DNA from: Kiloniellaceae bacterium
GTDB lineage: Bacteria > Pseudomonadota > Alphaproteobacteria > Kiloniellales > Kiloniellaceae
DNA: 5,609 nt
Assembly (NCBI GenBank): GCA_028280915.1
Contig: JANQKX010000463.1
Location: 1-5,609 of the forward strand
Direction of reading: 5' to 3'
Under the pieces are notes generated by a model, which did no database searches, was not told the DNA's origin, and saw only the letters and a list, made by a program, of their open reading frames with translations. This document shows positions 1 through 5,048 of this stretch, one piece after another. The translations under genes were made by a program, and so were the position numbers. Position 1 is the first letter of the stretch. The number at the start of each line of letters is the position of its first letter.

Positions 1-503
1 AGCCCGGCATGCTGGTTTCCCCAACCTTGTTCCACAACTCGGTGCACAACGCCGCGGTCGGCTACTGGTGTATCGCCACCGGCAATCACCAGGCCAGCAC
101 CAGCATCGCCTGCCACGATTTCACCTTTCCCGCCGCCCTCTTGAAGGGGGCCGTGCAGGCCAGCCAGGAACAGCGCCCCGTCTTGGTAGCGGTCTTCGAC
201 TGCCCCTTGCCGGAGCCCTTGCACAGCAAGCGCTTGATCCAAGATCCCATGGCCGTCGCCTTTGTCTTGAGCCCGGCGACGGGGCCCCAGTCGGTGGCCC
301 AGTTACAGGTGGGTTGGGCGGCAAGCGATAGCCCCGACCAAGAATCGGAGCCGCTCTTATCGGATCTGTCCGCGCTGCAAAACGGCACGCCGGCCGGTCG
401 GGCCCTGCCGCTCTTGTCCTGCCTGGCTCGCGGGCGGACCGCGGTTGTGAGCCTGCGCTATCCCGATAACGGCCGGCTGACTGTGGGGGTGGACCCATGT
501 TGA
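1..503 (+). CDS. Ketosynthase-like chain length factor, aryl polyene type (C-terminal part)
   Basis: The reading frame is open from the left edge (first whole codon at base 3) to TGA at 501-503, so the N-terminus lies outside the window; the ATG at 9 is an internal Met. The visible 166 residues open with SPTLFHNSVHNAAVGYW, the signature I know from the short 'beta-ketoacyl synthase chain length factor' family (Ketoacyl-synt_2, ApeC-like). Such proteins pair with a true ketosynthase in aryl polyene synthesis and help set polyene chain length in the cytoplasm. Further family-like blocks are STSIACHDFTFPAALLKGAVQ and PVLVAVFDCPLPEPL. The family is normally about 230-250 residues, so roughly a third is missing through the window edge, not truncation. 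The stop overlaps the dehydratase start by 7 bases (ATGTTGA), implying translational coupling. Family call is firm; the polyene product is inferred from family and neighbours. Confidence 0.85.
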   Translation, partial: PGMLVSPTLFHNSVHNAAVGYWCIATGNHQASTSIACHDFTFPAALLKGAVQASQEQRPVLVAVFDCPLPEPLHSKRLIQDPMAVAFVLSPATGPQSVAQLQVGWAASDSPDQESEPLLSDLSALQNGTPAGRALPLLSCLARGRTAVVSLRYPDNGRLTVGVDPC

Positions 504-913
504 CCCGGTCGGACATTCAAACGCTAGTCCCCCACCAGGGGGAAATAGTCTTGATCGATTGGGTGGAATCTTGGGATCCTGAGGCCATCTTGTGTACCAG
601 TCTATCCCATCGGTCGATCACCAATCCCCTGCGCCGTGCGGGCCGCTTGCCCGTCCTTTGCGGCGTGGAGTACGGCGCCCAGGCCATGGCCATCCACGGT
701 GCTCTCCTCCGCTCGGGAGGTGCCCGGGCCGGCATGTTGGCGGCTCTGCGGTCGGTCCAGTGCCATGCGGACGATCTGGACCGCATCCAAGGGGCCTTGA
801 CCATTCAAGCCCGCAAGGAAATCGGCGGTGACGATCGCTTCATCTATCTCTTCACCCTCCGCGACGGGGAGCGGCTGCTGCTGGAAGGGCAAGCCGCCGT
901 GGTGCTGCAATGA
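497..913 (+). CDS. Hotdog-fold 3-hydroxyacyl-ACP dehydratase (ApeP/FabZ-like)
   Basis: This 138-residue protein has the length of a single hotdog-fold dehydratase. It begins with the FabZ-like phrase LVPHQGEIVLIDWVESWD (residues 10-27) and continues with SHRSITNPLRRAGRLP (37-52) and GVEYGAQAMAIHGALL (56-71), typical of the small dehydratases in aryl polyene clusters. By analogy with FabZ, Glu58 in the central helix is the likely acid/base residue and His38 a candidate partner; I infer these from position. It should remove water from 3-hydroxyacyl-ACP to give the trans double bonds of a growing polyene. The ATG sits inside the end of the upstream gene, preceded by a G-rich GGGGGTGG stretch that can serve as ribosome binding site, and the stop overlaps the ketoreductase start as ATGA. 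A general fatty-acid role is possible but less likely given its partners. Confidence 0.87.
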   Translation: MLTRSDIQTLVPHQGEIVLIDWVESWDPEAILCTSLSHRSITNPLRRAGRLPVLCGVEYGAQAMAIHGALLRSGGARAGMLAALRSVQCHADDLDRIQGALTIQARKEIGGDDRFIYLFTLRDGERLLLEGQAAVVLQ

Positions 914-1635
914 GCGAGACTCGCGCGTTGGTCACGGGCGGCGGCGGTGCCTTGGGGGCGGCCATTTGCCGGGCCTTGGCCCAAGACGGCAGGGCCGTGA
1001 TCGTTCATGGCAGTGGCGCGAACCAAGGGCCTGAAAAAGTGGTCCGGGAAATCCAAGGCGACGGCGGCCAGGCGCGGTCCGTCTATTTCGACTTAAGCGA
1101 TCCGACGGCAACGGCCCGCGGTCTTGAAGATCTGTTGGAGGGCGGGGCCGTCCAGGTCATCGTGCACAATGCGGGCATCCACGACGACGCGCCCCTGGCG
1201 GGCATGAACGCCCGGCAATGGCGCCGGGTTCTGGCCGTTTCCCTGGATGGTTTTTTCCATGTGACCCAGCCGCTCCTGCTGCCCATGCTGCGCACCCGCT
1301 GGGGACGAATCATCTCTGTCTCGTCCCTATCGGCGGTGATGGGCAACCGGGGGCAGGTCAACTACGCGGCGGCCAAGGCGGGGCTGCACGGCGCCACCAA
1401 GTCCCTTGCCAAGGAATGCGCCAGCCGGGGTGTCACGGTGAACGCGGTCGCGCCCGGCATCATCGAAACGCCGGAGACCATCGCGGCCTTCGGCCCCGAG
1501 AAGATTGCCGGCCTGGTGCCCATGAAGCGGTCGGGCACCCCGGAAGAGGTGGCCGAACTGGTGCGTTTCCTAGCCTCGGACCGGGCCGCCTACATCACCG
1601 GGCAAATCATCTCGATCGATGGCGGCATCACCTAG
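910..1635 (+). CDS. fabG: 3-oxoacyl-ACP reductase (FabG-like SDR, polyene type)
   Basis: A 241-residue short-chain dehydrogenase/reductase of normal FabG length, expected to reduce 3-oxoacyl-ACP to 3-hydroxyacyl-ACP with NADPH. Visible SDR landmarks are the nucleotide-binding turn TGGGGALG (9-16), HNAG (86-89), the catalytic Ser139 in ISVSSLS, Tyr152 and Lys156 in NYAAAK, the APGII loop (181-185) and the C-terminal ITGQIISIDGG (229-239). MGNRGQVNYAAAKAG and VPMKRSGTPEEVA closely resemble FabG2-type reductases of aryl polyene clusters. Two departures stand out: the middle glycine of TGxxxGxG is Ala14 (seen in other SDRs), and the usual catalytic Asn of the NLxG motif is Ser111 (SLDG). It starts with ATG overlapping the dehydratase stop (ATGA) and has no clear ribosome site of its own, so it depends on coupling. 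It is the last gene of its operon here; a downstream ketosynthase, often present in such clusters, is absent. Confidence 0.9.
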   Translation: MSETRALVTGGGGALGAAICRALAQDGRAVIVHGSGANQGPEKVVREIQGDGGQARSVYFDLSDPTATARGLEDLLEGGAVQVIVHNAGIHDDAPLAGMNARQWRRVLAVSLDGFFHVTQPLLLPMLRTRWGRIISVSSLSAVMGNRGQVNYAAAKAGLHGATKSLAKECASRGVTVNAVAPGIIETPETIAAFGPEKIAGLVPMKRSGTPEEVAELVRFLASDRAAYITGQIISIDGGIT

Positions 1636-1644
1636 AACTCTAGG
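1631..1644. repeat. Short perfect inverted repeat at the ketoreductase stop codon
   Basis: CCTAGA-AC-TCTAGG is a perfect 6-bp inverted repeat (5-bp stem with a 4-base loop if folded) containing the TAG stop of the ketoreductase gene and two CTAG tetramers. It lies in the 12-base space between convergent genes. There is no T-run on either side, so it is not a standard intrinsic terminator; any function is unproven. Confidence 0.4.
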
Positions 1645-1647
1645 GCC

Positions 1648-2040
1648 TCAACTGGTGGGAATGGCGGTGGCCTGAACCTGGATGGCGTGTTGCAGGTTCT
1701 TGACCCAGCTGTTGTAGTTCTTGTGGATCGTGCCGTCGGCGTCGTATTTCAGATTGGTGCTGTCTTCATAGTTGATGGAAAAGGTCTTGGTGTCATAGGC
1801 AACGTCCACCACGGCGACGTGGCTGCGCAGCATCAAGCGGCCGGTTATGTCCCCCGGGCCGTTGGGGATCATCTGCCAGCCAAGGCCGGCGCCGGCGGTT
1901 TTGATCGCCTGTTCCACCTGGGCCATGGTGGCATTGGGCGGCGCGCCGAGCTCGGCGGATTCCACGTTGTAGATGGGTGCGGTGCGGCAGGCGGCGACCA
2001 ACAACAAGGCAACAACGGGCAGGACTTTCCAGATCTTCAT
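1648..2040 (-). CDS. Small outer-envelope lipoprotein of unknown function
   Basis: The 130-residue product starts MKIWKVLPVVALLLVAAC: a basic N-terminus, a hydrophobic stretch and the lipobox LVAAC with lipidation Cys18, so it should be exported by Sec, lipidated and cleaved by signal peptidase II. Arg at +2 (not Asp) favours sorting to the outer membrane. The mature part is small, with AELGAPPNATMAQVEQAIKTAG, then SHVAVVDVAYDTKTFSINYEDS and NYNSWVKNLQHAI near the end. I recognise this as resembling an uncharacterised proteobacterial lipoprotein family but can assign no activity. A GTG directly upstream (2043) could also start it; I prefer the ATG because GGAGG sits 7 bases before it. It is the last gene of the minus-strand unit, 46 bases after the glycosyltransferase, and converges with the ketoreductase gene. 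Confidence 0.85.
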   Translation of the reverse strand: MKIWKVLPVVALLLVAACRTAPIYNVESAELGAPPNATMAQVEQAIKTAGAGLGWQMIPNGPGDITGRLMLRSHVAVVDVAYDTKTFSINYEDSTNLKYDADGTIHKNYNSWVKNLQHAIQVQATAIPTS

Positions 2041-2047
2041 CACTTGG

Positions 2048-2052
2048 CCTCC
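2048..2052 (-). promoter_or_regulatory. Ribosome binding site of the small lipoprotein
   Basis: GGAGG on the minus strand lies 7 bases before the ATG at 2040 and only 4 before the GTG at 2043. This spacing decides the start in favour of ATG. Confidence 0.7.
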
Positions 2053-2086
2053 GGCGGGTTAGAAAATGCTTTGGGCGTTAGCGCGG

Positions 2087-2893
2087 TCAGGGAAGGGGCG
2101 AGGAATAGGGCTGCACCTTTTCCTCCTGAGACCCTTTTTGTGGGCGCCTGTTCTGCTTAGCCGTGCGATAGGCCCGCAATACCTTGATCAGTCCCCTGGG
2201 GTACATCCATCGCGACAGCAGCTTGCCGGCGACCATAACAACAATCTTTGTGATGTCAATCACAGGGCGAAAGTGGCTGGGCCTTCTCTTGGCATCGCCG
2301 TAGAGGGCCGGGATGGCAACCGCCGTGCTCCGGAAGCCGGCCCAAGCGGCGCTGATCAAGACCTCGCTTTCAAAGACGAACCCTTGGGCGCTTTTGCTGC
2401 GATTGATCAGGAAGGCGACCACCGCGCGGGGATAGAGGCGAAAGCCGCTTTGGCTGTCCCGCACCAGGTAGCCGCTGGCCCAGGAGATCCAAAAATCAGC
2501 GAAACGGTTGGCCCGGTAGCGGGCCGGTGGAAAGGCCGCCTTGTCGGCGATGCGCGAGCCGATGACGATCCGGCTGGGGTGGCGGCCGGCCATCTCCACG
2601 AAGCGGGGAATGTCCTCGGGCCGGTGCTGACCGTCTCCGTCGAGGGTCAGGACCAAATCCGCTCCGCCGTCGTACGCCCGGCGCAGGCCGGCCAAAAGGG
2701 CGGCCCCCTTGCCCCGATTGTCCCCGTTTTCGATCAGGGTAACGGGCAGGCCGGAGAGCTGCTGGACCGTGCCATCGACGGAGCCGTCATCAACCACAAT
2801 GACCGTGGAAGCGTGACGCAGCACCCGCTCCGCCAGGTCCCGGATCGTGGCGGCTTCGTTATAGGCCGGTATGACCACGGCGACGGAATTCAT
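2087..2893 (-). CDS. Family 2 glycosyltransferase (DPM1-like)
   Basis: A 268-residue GT-A-fold inverting glycosyltransferase. The N-terminus AVVIPAYNEAATI (5-17) and VIVVDDGSVDGT (31-42) form the nucleotide-sugar site, NRGKGAALLAG (59-69) follows, and DGDGQH (85-90) carries the metal-binding DxD-like motif. DSQSGFRLYP (146-155) and FESEVLI (174-180) supply the acceptor side and likely catalytic base region. It most resembles dolichol/undecaprenyl-phosphate sugar transferases and the GT2 domains in some aryl polyene clusters, where that domain may be fused to an acyltransferase; no acyltransferase domain is present here. There are no long transmembrane helices, though residues 213-228 are hydrophobic enough for membrane contact; the C-terminal 25 residues are polar and basic. 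The ATG start fits the family, but I see no good ribosome site before it. Sugar donor and acceptor cannot be read from sequence; transfer to a lipid or polyene is inference. Confidence 0.87.
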   Translation of the reverse strand: MNSVAVVIPAYNEAATIRDLAERVLRHASTVIVVDDGSVDGTVQQLSGLPVTLIENGDNRGKGAALLAGLRRAYDGGADLVLTLDGDGQHRPEDIPRFVEMAGRHPSRIVIGSRIADKAAFPPARYRANRFADFWISWASGYLVRDSQSGFRLYPRAVVAFLINRSKSAQGFVFESEVLISAAWAGFRSTAVAIPALYGDAKRRPSHFRPVIDITKIVVMVAGKLLSRWMYPRGLIKVLRAYRTAKQNRRPQKGSQEEKVQPYSSPLP

Positions 2894-2970
2894 GGGGTGA
2901 CCGAGATGGGAACGTTGAGAATATGGATCACTTCACCGGTATGTTGCGGCTTGACCAGGTGCCAAGGGCT

Positions 2971-3024
2971 TACTTGGGCCCAAAAGTTTACTTGGGTTTA
3001 AGGGCCTACTTGGGTTTAAAGGCG
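2971..3024 (-). repeat. Three tandem 18-bp repeats spanning the MlaC-type stop codon
   Basis: TACTTGGG recurs at 2971, 2989 and 3007, exactly 18 bases apart. On the + strand the units are TACTTGGGCCCAAAAGTT, TACTTGGGTTTAAGGGCC and TACTTGGGTTTAAAGGCG. Read on the minus strand in the MlaC-type frame, each unit ends CCC AAG plus a stop, so the true stop (TAG, 3008-3006) is followed by two more in-frame TAA stops (2990-2988, 2972-2970). The first unit encodes the protein's last residues (AFKPK); the later two would read ALKPK and TFGPK. Replication slippage is the simplest origin. Confidence 0.85.
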
Positions 3025-3674
3025 CCGGCCTTAATTTTCTTTTGAAGCTCGACGATCATCGGCCCCACGCCCCCGTATGTGCGCACCGCAGCGGTGAATT
3101 CTTCCCGCAGCGTGAGGGCCATGCTAACGCCTTCCACGGTGATGTCCAGGATCTTGTAGGCACCGTCCTTTTCGCGAATCCGCCAGGTGAGGTTCACCTC
3201 CGGCCCCTGTTTCTGCTTCACCTTGGTGGTGACGAAGTAGTGGGATTTTTTCCGTTCGGACTGTCTGACCTGCTGGATTTCTAAACCTCTTCCGTCATAG
3301 CCATTCGCTTCACCCTGGAACAGGGGCAGGAAGCGTTGCAGGGTCATCTCCTCCAGGGCGTCTTGGAAATCCTGCTGTTCCTGCGCGCTGGCGCGCCGCC
3401 AATTGGCCCCGAGCACAAACCTGGAAATCGTCGGCACATCCACGGCATGGTTCAATAGGCTGCGAAAGCGTTCCTTCTTTTCATCCTCGCTCAAGCCTTC
3501 TTCGCGCAATTGCGCGACGGCTTCTTGCCCGACGGAAAGCAGGAAGTCCCCCGGGTCCGAGGCCGCGACGGCCAAGCCGCCGCCGCTCCAGGCTAAAACC
3601 AAGGCGATGAAGCAAAGGACCCATCTGCGATAGGGGATTAACGTGATTCTGGCTGACGTCATCTGATTTGGCAT
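3006..3674 (-). CDS. MlaC/Ttg2D-family periplasmic phospholipid-binding protein
   Basis: About 222 residues, the normal size for the Tol_Tol_Ttg2 (MlaC) family, whose members carry phospholipids across the periplasm between an outer-membrane lipoprotein and an inner-membrane ABC transporter. The N-terminus has YRRW followed by a hydrophobic core and AVAA, a secretion signal cut near residue 37 or 38. The mature part shows the family pattern: FRSLLNHAVDVPTISRFVLG, then NWRRASAQEQQDF, then a beta-rich half with VNLTWRIREKDGAYKILDI and VEGVSMALTLREEF. HpnM, the hopanoid-associated relative, is an alternative identity. No MlaFEDB transporter genes are visible here. The start is uncertain: GTG 3686, ATG 3674 and ATG 3662 share the frame; I chose 3674 because AGGTG precedes it, though 3662 gives the neatest signal peptide. 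It starts 17 bases after the upstream lipoprotein gene and ends inside an 18-bp tandem repeat. Confidence 0.87.
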   Translation of the reverse strand: MPNQMTSARITLIPYRRWVLCFIALVLAWSGGGLAVAASDPGDFLLSVGQEAVAQLREEGLSEDEKKERFRSLLNHAVDVPTISRFVLGANWRRASAQEQQDFQDALEEMTLQRFLPLFQGEANGYDGRGLEIQQVRQSERKKSHYFVTTKVKQKQGPEVNLTWRIREKDGAYKILDITVEGVSMALTLREEFTAAVRTYGGVGPMIVELQKKIKAGAFKPK

Positions 3675-3691
3675 TCCGTTCGACACCTAAC

Positions 3692-3982
3692 TTATTGGCC
3701 CGCCGTCGAGATGTAGGCGCGGGCCCGATTTACTTTGTCGATACAATTGGGATACTTGTCAAATTGAGCCTGAATTTTGGCCGCCGCCAGCAGGCTGCCG
3801 GCCTTGGTGATGTTGACCGTGCCGTCGAAACCCTCGACCTTGGCCTCCTCCAGTTCCCGGTAGGCGGTATCCAGCCCATCGTTGCATTCCCGAGCCTGGG
3901 CGCTGTTGGGGGTGCCGCTGCAGCCGGTGATGGCCCATAGTGCCAACAAACAACCGCCGCAAAGGCAGGCGCGAGATATCAT
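3692..3982 (-). CDS. Small two-cysteine lipoprotein of unknown function
   Basis: A 96-residue product beginning MISRACLCGGCLLALWAITGC: Arg near the start, a hydrophobic stretch and lipobox AITGC with lipidation Cys21; Ser at +2 favours the outer membrane. The mature chain is only about 76 residues, mostly predicted helical (LDTAYRELEEAKVEGF, then KAGSLLAAAKIQAQF), and ends YPNCIDKVNRARAYI. Two mature cysteines, in ECND and PNCID, could form one disulfide in the periplasm. I recall similar small proteobacterial lipoproteins with an NCIDK..RAR ending but know no function. The frame is open further upstream to 4216, but that extension is low-complexity, basic and covers the 14-bp repeats; the ATG at 3982 has AGGA 6 bases ahead and starts exactly at a lipoprotein signal. 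It is the first gene of the minus-strand unit, 17 bases before the MlaC-type gene, suggesting a partner role. Confidence 0.82.
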   Translation of the reverse strand: MISRACLCGGCLLALWAITGCSGTPNSAQARECNDGLDTAYRELEEAKVEGFDGTVNITKAGSLLAAAKIQAQFDKYPNCIDKVNRARAYISTAGQ

Positions 3983-3988
3983 TCTCAA

Positions 3989-3992
3989 TCCT
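3989..3992 (-). promoter_or_regulatory. Ribosome binding site of the two-cysteine lipoprotein
   Basis: AGGA on the minus strand, 6 bases before the ATG at 3982, supports the short start over the longer open frame reaching 4216. Confidence 0.6.
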
Positions 3993-4089
3993 AACACTTT
4001 TTTCCCAGGCTTTTTTGCCCCCGTTTGCCGAGTCGAAACAACATCTTTTAGCGTCTGCTTAAGTGAAGGAAGCGGCAACTTTCTCACTT

Positions 4090-4145
4090 TTTGATTGGCG
4101 GGCTTTGATTGGCGCGCCTTGAATACTGGGCTTTGATTGCTGGGC
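4090..4145. repeat. Four imperfect 14-bp direct repeats in the divergent intergenic region
   Basis: Units are TTTGATTGGCGGGC (4090-4103), TTTGATTGGCGCGCC (4104-4118), TTGAATACTGGGC (4119-4131) and TTTGATTGCTGGGC (4132-4145); a partial TTGGC follows. They sit head to tail between the divergently transcribed lipoprotein and methyltransferase genes. They could be a slippage-generated array or repeated protein-binding sites; sequence alone does not decide. I could not assign convincing -35/-10 promoter elements in the surrounding 3983-4229 space, although promoters for both directions are expected there. Confidence 0.7.
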
Positions 4146-4217
4146 TTGGCGGTGTTAGCTTCGAATCGCGAATGGAATGGACGTAACCTGCCCTGTTTCA
4201 TTCCGGGCAACAGCATC

Positions 4218-4222
4218 GGGAA
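4218..4222 (+). promoter_or_regulatory. Possible ribosome binding site of the methyltransferase
   Basis: GGGAA lies 7 bases before a TTG codon at 4230. It is a modest match, used only to choose among several possible non-ATG starts. Confidence 0.35.
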
Positions 4223-4229
4223 ACTATCC

Positions 4230-5009
4230 TTGCCAAAAGACCCAACCCAGCAAGCCCGGGAAAGTTGCGGGCCGGATGCCGTTGCGCCCCACCCCCGCTT
4301 GGACCGTTTCTACGATCGAGATACCCAGCGGACCAAGGTCATGGGTGATCTTTTTGACGCCTCGGCCAAGCATTACGACCGCATCAGCGCCATGATGAGC
4401 TTTGGCACGGACAAGAGCTATCGACGCAGGGTGCTGCGGGAAGCGGGTCTGGCCCCCGGCATGCGTATGCTGGACGTGGCCTGCGGCACGGGCATGATTG
4501 CCAGCCCGGCGCGGGATATCGTCGGCCCTTCCGGGCAGGTGATCGGACTGGACCCCAGCGCCGGCATGCTGGGGGAAGCGCTGCACCGGGGCCGCGTGGA
4601 CATCGCCGCGCAAGGCCTGGCGGAGCATCTGCCCTTTCCCGACGATACCTTCGATTTCCTGACCATGGGATTTGCCCTGCGCCATGTGGCGGACCTGCGC
4701 ACCACCTTCGATGAGTATCGCCGGGTCCTGAAACCGGGAGGCAAGGCCCTGGTGCTGGAAATCACCCGCCCCGATTCGCCCCTGTCCTATCACCTGTTCA
4801 AGTTCCACCTGAAAACCGTGGTGCCTTGGGTGACGCGCTTGACCACCTTCAGCCGGCCGGCCCAATCCCTCATGGACTATCATTGGGACACGGTCGCCTA
4901 TTGCGTGCCGGCCGCGACCATCCTGGAGACCCTGAAACAGACCGGATTCGCCGCGGTGGACCGACGGGTTCAGGTGGGCATCTTCAACGAGTACAGCGCG
5001 GTTAAGTAG
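4230..5009 (+). CDS. UbiE/COQ5-like class I SAM-dependent methyltransferase
   Basis: About 259 residues from the chosen TTG start. MGDLFDASAKHYDRISAMMS matches the N-terminal UbiE signature; then come SAM motif I LDVACGTG (residues 81-88), the acidic GLDPSAGML (106-114), FALRHVADL (148-156), VLKPGGKALVLEITRP (166-181) and a distinctive YHWDT (217-221). UbiE itself C-methylates ubiquinone/menaquinone precursors. Here EITRP, YHWDT and the ending GIFNEYSA differ from classical UbiE, so a related subfamily acting on another quinone, phenol or polyene head group is quite possible. The start is unsettled: the frame opens at TTG 4137, TTG 4230 has a modest ribosome site, and the first ATG (4341) would cut a family-like RLDRFYDRDTQR segment that I judge real. 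It is divergent from the lipoprotein gene and convergent with the enoyl-CoA hydratase, 39 bases apart. Confidence 0.85.
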   Translation: MPKDPTQQARESCGPDAVAPHPRLDRFYDRDTQRTKVMGDLFDASAKHYDRISAMMSFGTDKSYRRRVLREAGLAPGMRMLDVACGTGMIASPARDIVGPSGQVIGLDPSAGMLGEALHRGRVDIAAQGLAEHLPFPDDTFDFLTMGFALRHVADLRTTFDEYRRVLKPGGKALVLEITRPDSPLSYHLFKFHLKTVVPWVTRLTTFSRPAQSLMDYHWDTVAYCVPAATILETLKQTGFAAVDRRVQVGIFNEYSAVK

Positions 5010-5048
5010 CCAGAGAGGTGCTGGAATGGCAGCATACCCGCGCCGCGC

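Noticed and set aside
2066..3001. 311-codon open frame on the + strand, longer than the gene beneath it
   Set aside because: It is antisense to the clear GT2 glycosyltransferase and shows no recognisable domain; long antisense frames are common in GC-rich coding DNA.
2976..3006. GGGCC-based hairpin after the MlaC-type gene as an intrinsic terminator
   Set aside because: The complementary sequence is explained by the 18-bp repeats, and no U-tract follows in the direction of transcription.
4005..4022. T-rich stretch with GGC/GCC arms upstream of the two-cysteine lipoprotein
   Set aside because: The arms pair over only 3 bp and it lies upstream of both flanking genes, so it is not a terminator.
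3983..4216. 78-residue N-terminal extension of the two-cysteine lipoprotein
   Set aside because: It would bury the lipoprotein signal inside the protein, translates the 14-bp repeats into basic low-complexity sequence, and the ATG at 3982 has its own ribosome site.
4224..4883. 219-codon open frame on the - strand
   Set aside because: It is a shadow of the methyltransferase: composition is rich in Gly, His, Gln and Arg, with no family signature.
5019..5034. TGCTG/CAGCA hairpin between the methyltransferase and enoyl-CoA hydratase genes as a terminator
   Set aside because: The stem is only 5 bp and no T-run follows on either strand.
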